A DNA stretch of 13,427 nucleotides from an uncultured Eubacteriales bacterium (GTDB lineage Bacteria > Bacillota > Clostridia > Oscillospirales > CAG-272). The DNA lies in NCBI GenBank assembly GCA_900544985.1, contig UQXK01000047.1, positions 1 through 13,427 on the forward strand, written 5' to 3'. The notes below the pieces were generated by a model. It worked only from the letters and a program-made list of their open reading frames with translations, ran no database searches and was not told where the DNA came from. This document shows, piece by piece, positions 1 to 5,765 of this stretch (positions are counted from its first letter, which is position 1; each line of letters begins with the position of its first letter). The position numbers and the translations under genes were made by a program.

Positions 1-59
1 TCCAAAGGACTTTTCACGAAAAGTCCTTTGTGTCCGGGTTTGGGGCGGAAGCCCCGACC
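1..59 (+). repeat. Interspersed hairpin repeat, copy 1 (A and G modules)
   Basis: Positions 3-14 and 19-30 form a perfect 12-bp stem (core AAGGACTTTT) with loop CACG. A second stem, GGGGC (42-46) with GCCCC (51-55), follows and closes a GGAA loop. The same pair of hairpins recurs at 232-286, and the first 42 bases recur at the right edge of the window (13386-13427) with two differences, both in the loop of hairpin A. The copy is cut by the window start. No ORF is supported here. It looks like a REP-like or MITE-like intergenic repeat; the class is not recognised. Confidence 0.8.
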
Positions 60-71
60 GATAACGCACGC

Positions 72-98
72 AAAAAGCACGGCAACGCCGTGCTTTTT
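72..98. terminator. Bidirectional intrinsic terminator T1
   Basis: A 12-bp perfect stem pairs 72-83 (AAAAAGCACGGC) with 87-98 (GCCGTGCTTTTT) around the loop AAC. The A-run on one side and T-run on the other let it act in both directions. No gene ends directly at it inside the window. It occupies the same place relative to repeat copy 1 as the kinase terminator (302-329) does relative to copy 2. Confidence 0.75.
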
Positions 99-139
99 TA
101 ATTGTCACAATATGTTGGAACTGCCGTTCCAAACCTTGC

Positions 140-170
140 TTTAAGGAGCTTTTTGAAAAAGCTCCTTAAA
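140..170. repeat. Hairpin with AAGGAGCTTTT core (C module)
   Basis: Positions 140-153 pair with 157-170 in a 14-bp perfect stem with a three-base loop. The arm AAGGAGCTTTT differs little from the AAGGACTTTT core of the neighbouring A hairpins, so it looks like a variant of the same repeat family. A smaller stem, TTGGAAC (115-121) with GTTCCAA (126-132), lies just upstream. Confidence 0.65.
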
Positions 171-173
171 AAT

Positions 174-286
174 CCGCAAAACTTTCACACCAAACACATC
201 ACTTCACTTTGGCAAAAGCTTTTGAGATTCTAAAGGACTTTTCCCGAAAAGTCCTTTGGTTGGGGTTTGGGGCGGATAGCCCCAAC
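174..286 (+). repeat. Interspersed hairpin repeat, copy 2 (spacer, A and G modules)
   Basis: A 58-base spacer ending TTTTGAGATTCTAAAGGACT leads into an 11-bp stem (232-242 with 247-257, loop CCCG). GGGGC (269-273) paired with GCCCC (279-283) follows. The spacer resembles those at 13239-13305 and 13333-13399 in the same orientation, especially in its last 25 bases. The kinase terminator follows within 20 bases. Confidence 0.8.
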
Positions 287-301
287 TGATAATGCCACAC
301 A

Positions 302-329
302 AAAAAACGCGGAGAAATCCGCGTTTTTT
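302..329 (-). terminator. Intrinsic terminator of the kinase transcript
   Basis: AAAAAACGCGG (302-312) pairs with CCGCGTTTTTT (319-329) around a six-base loop. Read on the - strand it begins 14 bases after the kinase stop codon and ends in a T-run, as expected for a rho-independent terminator. The symmetry allows action in both directions. Confidence 0.85.
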
Positions 330-343
330 ATTATATCCCGTAT

Positions 344-1417
344 TTATCTTCTTACTCTTGCGTTGCCTTCCCATATGCTCCATATCTGTTCTTCGTCTGC
401 GGGAAGACCAAAATCGTCGAGAAGAGTTGCGACAAACGCGCCGCAAGCCCAACCGAAGTTTGCACATTTTTCAAATTCGTATCCGCGTGTTATGGAATAA
501 AGAAGTCCGCCGACAAACGCGTCGCCTCCGCCGATACGGTCCATAACCTGGATAGGTCTGGGTTCTATAACGGTCCATTTATCGTCCGCGAGCATTATAG
601 CGCCCCAAAGGTGTTCGTTTGCGCTTACAACCTGACGGAGCGTCGTGGCAAAAACGGAAACATCGGGATACTGCTTTTTAACTTCCATTATCATTCCCTT
701 GAAGCTTTCTATCTTCGAAGAAATGTCTTTGCCGCCCGCTTCCGGTCCTTTTATTCCCAGAGATAGCTGGAAGTCCTCTTCGTTGCCTATGAGTATATCG
801 GAAACGCTCGCTATCTCGCGGAATATGGCGGAAAGCTCGTCCTCTCTGTTTTTCCAGAAAGAAGCGCGGTAGTTTAAGTCAAAGGATATCTTTGTGCCGT
901 ATTTTTTTGCCGCTCTTGCAAGTTCAAGGCAGAAAACGCCCGTCTCGTGAGAGAGCGCCGCAACAAGACCAGAAAGATGGAGTATCATAACGCCCTCTTC
1001 GCCGAAGATACGGTCAAGGTCAAAATCCTTTATATTAAGCGTGCGTCCGACCTCGCCTGCGCGGTCGTTCTGAACGCGGGGCGCGCGAAGACCGAATCCG
1101 CTGTCTGCAATATTGAACTGATGGCGGTATCCCCAAGGTCCGCCCTGCGGGACTTCTTTTCCCTCGTAATCTATACCGCGGCGGGAAAGATCGTTCTTTA
1201 TAAACTGAGCGATCGGGCTGCCCTCTACAAACGTTGTGAGGACTTTTGTCTTTTCGCCGAGAGCTGCGGCAATGCTGATAACGTTTGTTTCGGCGCTTGT
1301 CGCCTGCATTCTGAATGTATCGCTTATATGAACGGGCTGACGGTTTGCAGGGGTTATTCTAACCCCCATGCTGGACGGTACCACGATCGCATATTTGCAA
1401 TTCTTTTTGAGTTCCAT
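344..1417 (-). CDS. PfkB-family sugar kinase, 2-keto-3-deoxygluconate kinase-like
   Basis: A 357-residue PfkB (ribokinase-fold) carbohydrate kinase that transfers phosphate from ATP to a sugar or sugar acid in the cytosol. The C-terminal PfkB signature appears as DRIGGGDAFVGG (from residue 293), with D299 as the expected catalytic base. The GGGD form and the mid-protein FDLNYRASFW motif are typical of 2-keto-3-deoxygluconate kinases rather than ribokinases or fructokinases, so that substrate is the best guess. Length is slightly above the usual 310-345. The start at 1417 is supported by AAGGAG about eight bases upstream. It has its own promoter (1463-1491) and a terminator right after the stop, so it can be expressed independently of the epimerase upstream on the same strand. 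The family call is firm; the substrate is inferred. Confidence 0.88.
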   Translation of the reverse strand: MELKKNCKYAIVVPSSMGVRITPANRQPVHISDTFRMQATSAETNVISIAAALGEKTKVLTTFVEGSPIAQFIKNDLSRRGIDYEGKEVPQGGPWGYRHQFNIADSGFGLRAPRVQNDRAGEVGRTLNIKDFDLDRIFGEEGVMILHLSGLVAALSHETGVFCLELARAAKKYGTKISFDLNYRASFWKNREDELSAIFREIASVSDILIGNEEDFQLSLGIKGPEAGGKDISSKIESFKGMIMEVKKQYPDVSVFATTLRQVVSANEHLWGAIMLADDKWTVIEPRPIQVMDRIGGGDAFVGGLLYSITRGYEFEKCANFGWACGAFVATLLDDFGLPADEEQIWSIWEGNARVRR

Positions 1418-1462
1418 ATTAAAAATCTCCTTAAAGAAAATTACTTTATTATACCAAATTGA

Positions 1463-1491
1463 ATTATAACATCGGAAGAGAGTTTATGCAA
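1463..1491 (-). promoter_or_regulatory. Sigma-70-type promoter of the kinase gene
   Basis: On the - strand, TTGCAT (1491-1486) and TATAAT (1468-1463) are separated by exactly 17 bases, a near-consensus housekeeping promoter. It lies between the epimerase stop (1502) and the kinase start (1417). A second TATAAT-like box occurs closer to the gene (about 1454-1449) but has no good -35 partner. Confidence 0.7.
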
Positions 1492-1501
1492 TACAAAAAC
1501 G

Positions 1502-2353
1502 TCAAATCTCTTTCGGAAAAACCATCTTTATCGGGAAAGAGAATCTTTCCTTCGGCAAAAGTGAGATTATGCCGCTCTTCTTTGATATATCCTCTTGCGG
1601 GACGCATTCGTCCGCGCCGTGCCACGGCTCGATACAAATAAATTTCGCGCCCTGCTTTGCCCATATCCAAAGATGCGGAACTTTTCCGAATTCGATTCTC
1701 ATATACTCTTCTTCATTTTCAGATAAAGAAACGCTTTTGGAATTCGGGGAGGAAAAAACGATAGAACCTTCGAAAAAAATATCGTCTGTGATATAAAAGC
1801 TCTTCCCTTCCGAAAGAAAGGCAAATTCTTTGCCGCTCGGTCTGTCGTCTTTATCGAAATACGGAGCTTTTTCCGCTTCTCTTTCGGAAAACGTCACCTT
1901 GTCGCCCATATTGCAACTAAATCCCGGATGTGCCCCGAGAGAAAAGAACATCCTCTCATCTCCGTTATTTTCCACCGTATACTCCGTAACAAGCGTATTT
2001 CCCGATAGCGAAAAAGACGTTTCGAACGCAAAATCAAACGGGTATATTTCCTTTATTTTTTCCGTCGGGCGGTAGATGAAGGACGCCGCATTGCCTTTAT
2101 TTTCTTTTACGGAAAGCATCTCGTCGCGTAAAAATCCGTGCTTTGACATCTTATAACGCTTTCCTTTATATATATAACCGTCCGTATACATTCTTCCGAC
2201 GGCGGGAAAAAGTATCGGAGCGCTCCTGCCCCATATCTTCGGGTCGGCACCCCATATATACTCTCTTCCCGTTTTTATCGAAGAAACGCTTACAAGCTGC
2301 GAACCGCGTTCATCGATCTTTGCAGAAAGAATACCGTTTTCTATTTCTGTCAT
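1502..2353 (-). CDS. Aldose 1-epimerase family protein (LacX-like)
   Basis: A 283-residue protein of the galactose mutarotase-like fold. This family interconverts alpha and beta anomers of hexoses or hexose phosphates. Visible family motifs are WGRSAPILFPAVG (from residue 41), HGFLRD (H72), GAHPGF with the likely catalytic H142, and EPWHG with the likely catalytic E242. Length fits the LacX branch (about 290), which is shorter than GalM. The start at 2353 is preceded on the - strand by GGGGGA at suitable spacing. Its promoter is at 2423-2451, and the kinase lies 84 bases downstream on the same strand, suggesting a small sugar-use unit. No secretion signal is seen, so it is probably cytosolic. 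The exact sugar cannot be told from sequence. Confidence 0.88.
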   Translation of the reverse strand: MTEIENGILSAKIDERGSQLVSVSSIKTGREYIWGADPKIWGRSAPILFPAVGRMYTDGYIYKGKRYKMSKHGFLRDEMLSVKENKGNAASFIYRPTEKIKEIYPFDFAFETSFSLSGNTLVTEYTVENNGDERMFFSLGAHPGFSCNMGDKVTFSEREAEKAPYFDKDDRPSGKEFAFLSEGKSFYITDDIFFEGSIVFSSPNSKSVSLSENEEEYMRIEFGKVPHLWIWAKQGAKFICIEPWHGADECVPQEDISKKSGIISLLPKERFSFPIKMVFPKEI

Positions 2354-2376
2354 AAATCCCCCGTAAAAACACTTTA

Positions 2377-2405
2377 TTGCACATTTAAATGCGCAACACG
2401 TGCAA
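2377..2405. promoter_or_regulatory. Palindromic operator candidate in the epimerase leader
   Basis: The 20 bases 2377-2396 form a near-perfect palindrome (9 of 10 pairs) centred on ATTTAAAT with TTGCAC and GCGCAA arms. A third related element, GTGCAA, lies at 2400-2405. The block sits just downstream of the predicted - strand transcription start and upstream of the epimerase start codon, a repressor-like position. The binding protein is unknown and no regulator gene is in the window. Confidence 0.45.
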
Positions 2406-2422
2406 TTTTTATTATCGGATAC

Positions 2423-2451
2423 ATTATACTTTGCATACGATTTTTTTGCAA
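2423..2451 (-). promoter_or_regulatory. Sigma-70-type promoter of the epimerase gene
   Basis: On the - strand, TTGCAA (2451-2446) and TATAAT (2428-2423) are spaced by 17 bases. Transcription would start near 2416 and give a leader of about 60 bases carrying the palindrome at 2377-2396. It diverges from the ilv promoter, whose -35 box starts 43 bases away. Confidence 0.7.
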
Positions 2452-2494
2452 TATCGATTTTTTATAATATTTTAAAAAAATTGCAAAATACCTA

Positions 2495-2523
2495 TTGACA
2501 TATCGATTCTTATTTGATATAGT
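2495..2523 (+). promoter_or_regulatory. Near-consensus sigma-70 promoter of the ilv-leu operon
   Basis: A perfect TTGACA (2495-2500) is followed after 17 bases by TATAGT (2518-2523). Transcription should begin near 2530, about 40 bases before the leader ORF. The spacer region holds the dyad ATATC (2500-2504) and GATAT (2516-2520). The octamer TATCGATT at 2501-2508 is repeated at 2452-2459. A protein bound at either could modulate this promoter; that part is inference. Confidence 0.8.
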
Positions 2524-2570
2524 AGATGTTAATCAAAAGTTTTTATTTTGAAATTTACGGGAGAAGTAAG

Positions 2571-2675
2571 ATGGGCTGCATTTTTGCGATCGGTCTCATA
2601 ATTATTTGCGCTATCGTCCTATCGGTAAAGGTAGAAGATAGCGTTGAAAGTTATGTCATGGATTGCAAAGAGTAA
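2571..2675 (+). CDS. Candidate BCAA leader peptide (34 codons) of the ilv operon
   Basis: An ORF of 34 codons starts at ATG 2571 with GGGAG (2559-2563) seven bases upstream, and stops at TAA 2673-2675. It lies between the strong promoter and the terminator before ilvB. Thirteen of 34 residues are Ile, Leu or Val. Eleven fall in residues 4-21, with runs LIII (9-12) and IVL (15-17) followed by V19 and V21. The rest is polar (EDSVESYVMDCKE). The setting matches leader peptides of ribosome-mediated attenuators, where scarce charged tRNA stalls the ribosome on control codons. The alternative is a small single-pass membrane protein, since residues 3-19 are hydrophobic enough to span a membrane. Location, RBS and the following terminator favour the leader role. 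Confidence 0.6.
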   Translation: MGCIFAIGLIIICAIVLSVKVEDSVESYVMDCKE

Positions 2676-2763
2676 GCATTTGTTTTGCGTTTTCCCGACA
2701 GGATATACGTTAAAGCAGATTATTTCGATCTTTCGACCTATGGTTGACTTTTAACCATAGGTC
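2609..2763 (+). promoter_or_regulatory. Candidate transcription attenuator (alternative RNA folds) before ilvB
   Basis: Four segments fit the classical 1:2 / 2:3 / 3:4 scheme. CGCTATC (2609-2615, inside the Ile/Val codon run) pairs with GATAGCG (2637-2643). GTTGAAAG (2643-2650) can pair with CTTTCGAC (2730-2737) in eight pairs, one of them G-U. That second pairing takes the base of the terminator stem (2735-2745 with 2753-2763). It also shares G2643 with the first stem, so the two compete. The antiterminator overlaps only three terminator bases, so the switch is plausible but unproven. No T-box consensus (AGGGTGG..ACCGCG) is seen between promoter and ilvB. Confidence 0.45.
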
Positions 2764-2773
2764 ATATTTTTTT
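2735..2773 (+). terminator. Intrinsic terminator upstream of ilvB (attenuator terminator)
   Basis: GACCTATGGTT (2735-2745) pairs perfectly with AACCATAGGTC (2753-2763), extendable by a G-U and an A-T pair into the loop, and is followed by ATA and seven T (2767-2773). It lies after the leader ORF and only 15 bases before the ilvB Shine-Dalgarno. No other promoter is visible between it and ilvB. A terminator here makes sense only if read-through is regulated. Confidence 0.85.
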
Positions 2774-2798
2774 CCTGAACAATTTTCTAGGAGGGCAA

Positions 2799-4463
2799 AT
2801 GAAACTCACAGGATCAGATATACTCGTTGAAACTCTGATAGAACAAGGAACGGAAGTCGTATTCGGATACCCCGGCGGTCAGGTACTTAATATATACGAT
2901 TCCCTTTATATGAAATCGGACAGAATAAAACATATAATAACCGCGCACGAACAAGGCGCAGCACACGCCGCGGACGGTTATGCAAGGCAGAGCGGCAAAG
3001 TCGGCGTCGTCATCGCCACTTCCGGACCCGGAGCCGCAAATCTCGTAACGGGACTTGCAACGGCAAACCTCGATTCCGTTCCGCTCGTAGCGATAACGGG
3101 AAACGTACCGTGCGAACTTTTAGGCCGCGACAGTTTCCAGGAAGTAGACATCGTCGGCATAACGATCCCCGTCACAAAACATAATTTCATGGTGACAAAA
3201 ACGGAAGAGCTCGCCGACACCGTAAGAGAGGCTTTCAGAATCGCAAAATCGGGACGTCCCGGTCCCGTCCTTATAGACATACCGAAGGACGTGCAGATAA
3301 AGACGGCGGAATATACCCCTGTTCCCGTCGTTGAAAAAGACAAATTCAAAGTTGCGGACGAAGAAGCCATAGAAAAAGCCATCGCTCTTATGAATGAGAG
3401 CGAACGCCCGTATATCTACTGCGGAGGCGGAATACTTTCCGCAGGCGCGGAGGGTCTTGTATCCGAACTTGCAGACAAACTCGACGCTGCTGTCGGATGC
3501 AGCATAATGGGACTTTCCGCCGTTGCCGACGGGAATCCCAGAAAGCTCGGAATGACGGGAATGCACGGAAGATACGCCGCAACAAAAGCAAAAGACGAAG
3601 CGGATCTTGTCATCGCCCTCGGCGCAAGATTTTCAGACAGAGCAACGGGCAAAAAAGAGAGATACTGCAAAGACGCAAAGATAATACATATCGACGTCGA
3701 CGCGGCAGAGCTCGGCAAAAACATCGTCCCGACGCTCGGAATCCACGGAGACGTGAAAGACGCTCTTTCGAGAATAATCTCAGGACTTTGTAAAAAGTCT
3801 CACCCCGAATGGCAGAAAGAAATAGCGGAGCTTCGCGAATACGAAAAATCTCACGAGGCAAAACAGATAGGCGCTCTTACCCCTTATGACATAATAGAAA
3901 CGGTAAATTTTTATATGAGCGACGACACCCCCGTCGCAACAGACGTCGGTCAGCACCAGATGTGGACGGCGCAGAGATACCGTTTCGAAAAGCCGAGAAC
4001 CTTCCTCACCAGTGGCGGACTCGGAACAATGGGATTCGGCATGGGCGCGGCTATCGGCGGATGCGTCGCAAGCGGAAGAAAGCGCACCGTACTCTTTACG
4101 GGAGACGGAAGTTTCGGAATGAACTTAAATGAAATGGCAACGGCGGTTTCTCAGAAACTTCCCATAATAATCGTCGTAATGGACAACGGCGTTCTCGGAA
4201 TGGTGAGACAGTGGCAGGCGGCATTCTACAACGGTCACTTCTCCGAAACCACTCTCGGAAGAAAAACAGATTTTCCCGCTCTTGCAAAAGCATTCGGCGC
4301 GGAAGGATATCTTGTTTCCACAAAAGAAGAACTCGATAACATAATGAAAAAAGCGATAGAAATAGACGGTCCCGTCCTGATAGACTGCGTACTCGACAAG
4401 GATGAGAGAGTTCTTCCCATGATCCCCCCGAACGGCTCTATCGACGATATAATACTTTCTTAA
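2799..4463 (+). CDS. ilvB: Acetolactate (acetohydroxyacid) synthase, large catalytic subunit
   Basis: A 554-residue ThDP-dependent enzyme that condenses two pyruvates to acetolactate (valine/leucine) or pyruvate with 2-ketobutyrate to acetohydroxybutyrate (isoleucine), the first common BCAA step. Visible in order: the N-terminal ThDP pyrimidine domain with YPGGQVL and HEQGAAHAADGYAR (catalytic E51), the central domain, and the C-terminal pyrophosphate-binding motif GDGSFGMNLNEMATA (D436) ending at N463. The adjacent ACT subunit separates it from catabolic AlsS enzymes, which lack one. The start is set by AGGAGG at 2789-2794, only four bases from ATG. It is the first full gene after the attenuator-like leader, so leader control would act on the whole operon. 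Length is in the usual 550-575 range. Confidence 0.96.
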   Translation: MKLTGSDILVETLIEQGTEVVFGYPGGQVLNIYDSLYMKSDRIKHIITAHEQGAAHAADGYARQSGKVGVVIATSGPGAANLVTGLATANLDSVPLVAITGNVPCELLGRDSFQEVDIVGITIPVTKHNFMVTKTEELADTVREAFRIAKSGRPGPVLIDIPKDVQIKTAEYTPVPVVEKDKFKVADEEAIEKAIALMNESERPYIYCGGGILSAGAEGLVSELADKLDAAVGCSIMGLSAVADGNPRKLGMTGMHGRYAATKAKDEADLVIALGARFSDRATGKKERYCKDAKIIHIDVDAAELGKNIVPTLGIHGDVKDALSRIISGLCKKSHPEWQKEIAELREYEKSHEAKQIGALTPYDIIETVNFYMSDDTPVATDVGQHQMWTAQRYRFEKPRTFLTSGGLGTMGFGMGAAIGGCVASGRKRTVLFTGDGSFGMNLNEMATAVSQKLPIIIVVMDNGVLGMVRQWQAAFYNGHFSETTLGRKTDFPALAKAFGAEGYLVSTKEELDNIMKKAIEIDGPVLIDCVLDKDERVLPMIPPNGSIDDIILS

Positions 4464-4482
4464 AACCGAGGTATATGTTATA

Positions 4483-4710
4483 ATGGAAAAAATACAGTTA
4501 AAACTCTCCGTGGCAAACAGATTCGGCGTTCTCGTAAGAATCTCCGAAATGTTCGCGCGCCGCGGATTCAACATAAGCTCTCTTGAAGTTCACGAAACTG
4601 ACGATCCGAACGTATCCGCAATGAAAATAACGGTATACGGCGACGATTATATCCACCACCAGATAATAAGACAGCTCGGCAAGCTTCACGACGTACTGTC
4701 CATAGACTAA
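4483..4710 (+). CDS. ilvN: Acetolactate synthase small regulatory subunit, single ACT domain
   Basis: A 75-residue protein consisting of one ACT domain, the valine-sensing regulatory partner of IlvB. N12, G15 and N30 (in NRFGVL and RRGFNISSLEV) match the residues known to matter for valine feedback in E. coli IlvH (N11, G14, N29). Most Firmicute IlvH proteins have about 160-170 residues, with a second C-terminal domain that is absent here. The size is close to E. coli IlvM and IlvN. The reading frame ends cleanly at TAA, with 56 bases before ilvC and no trace of the missing domain. It starts 19 bases after ilvB; GAGG (4468-4471) is 11 bases from ATG, a somewhat long spacing. Confidence 0.9.
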   Translation: MEKIQLKLSVANRFGVLVRISEMFARRGFNISSLEVHETDDPNVSAMKITVYGDDYIHHQIIRQLGKLHDVLSID

Positions 4711-4766
4711 GCGCAATAATTAAAATTTATATAAATATTCTTTTATTTGAAAAGGAGAAAAAAATC

Positions 4767-5765
4767 ATGGCTAATATGTATTATGAAAAAGATTGTATCC
4801 CGGATCTTCTCGACGGCAAGACCGTTGCAGTCGTAGGCTACGGCAGTCAGGGACATGCTCATGCGCAGAATATGAGAGATTCCGGCGTTCACGTAATCAT
4901 CGGTCTTTACGAAGGCTCAAAATCCGCCGAAACCGCAAAGAAAGACGGTTTTGAAGTATATACGACAGCGGAAGCCGTAAAGAAAGCGGATTTTGTAATG
5001 TTCCTTATCAACGACGAAAAGCAGGCATCTGTTTATAAGAAAGACATCGCCCCCAACCTTCGCCCCGGCATGACACTCGCTTTCGCACACGGATTCAATA
5101 TCCACTTCGGTCAGATAGTTCCTCCGAATGATGTAAACGTTGTTATGATAGCTCCGAAGGCTCCCGGCCACACGGTAAGAAGCCAGTACACGATAGGACA
5201 GGGCGTTCCCATGCTCATAGCAGTCCATAACGACGCAACAGGCAACGCTCATGATCTCGCGCTCTCCTATGCTTACGCTATCGGCGGCGCACGCGCCGGA
5301 CTTCTCGACACAACATTCAGAGAAGAGACCGAAACAGACCTCTTCGGCGAACAGGCTGTCCTTTGCGGCGGCGTATGCGCGCTTATGAAAGCGGGATTCG
5401 AAACGCTCGTTGAAGCAGGCTACAAACCCGAAAACGCATATTTCGAGTGCATTCACGAAATGAAGCTCATAGTAGACCTTATATTCAAAAAAGGCTTCTC
5501 TTTCATGAGATATTCCATATCCGACACAGCTGAATACGGCGACTATATGACAGGTCCCCGTATAATCACAGACGAAACAAAGAAAGAAATGAAGAAAGTT
5601 CTGACAGAGATACAGGACGGCACATTCGCACGCAACTGGCTGCTTGAAAACCAGATAGGCAGAACAAACTTCAATGCGCGCCGCGCACAGGAAGCAAACT
5701 CCCAGATGGAAAAAGTCGGCAAAGAATTAAGAGAAAAGATGAACTGGGGAGACATCACAAAATGA
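4767..5765 (+). CDS. ilvC: Ketol-acid reductoisomerase, class I (KARI)
   Basis: A 332-residue class I enzyme that rearranges and reduces acetolactate or acetohydroxybutyrate to the dihydroxy acids, using Mg2+ and a nicotinamide cofactor. The Rossmann motif GYGSQGHAHA starts at residue 24. The metal and substrate residues D191 and E195 (TDLFGEQ) and E227 and E231 (FECIHEM) are all present, as is FAHGFNIHFG. The loop after the second strand reads GLYEGSKS (46-53), whereas NADPH enzymes usually have GLRxGS. Tyr and Glu there suggest a relaxed or NADH-leaning cofactor preference (inference). AAAAGGAG lies upstream of the ATG at suitable distance. The TGA stop overlaps the ilvD start as ATGA, implying translational coupling. 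Confidence 0.97.
   Translation: MANMYYEKDCIPDLLDGKTVAVVGYGSQGHAHAQNMRDSGVHVIIGLYEGSKSAETAKKDGFEVYTTAEAVKKADFVMFLINDEKQASVYKKDIAPNLRPGMTLAFAHGFNIHFGQIVPPNDVNVVMIAPKAPGHTVRSQYTIGQGVPMLIAVHNDATGNAHDLALSYAYAIGGARAGLLDTTFREETETDLFGEQAVLCGGVCALMKAGFETLVEAGYKPENAYFECIHEMKLIVDLIFKKGFSFMRYSISDTAEYGDYMTGPRIITDETKKEMKKVLTEIQDGTFARNWLLENQIGRTNFNARRAQEANSQMEKVGKELREKMNWGDITK

Noticed and set aside
204..546. Small ORFs on both strands over the left repeat and the 3' end of the kinase
   Set aside because: They are built from repeat palindromes and the opposite strand of the kinase, with no ribosome sites or recognisable domains.
2530..2798. T-box riboswitch before ilvB
   Set aside because: The expected AGGGTGG..ACCGCG antiterminator sequence and a Stem I-like structure are not visible, and the leader from promoter to terminator is largely taken up by the leader ORF.
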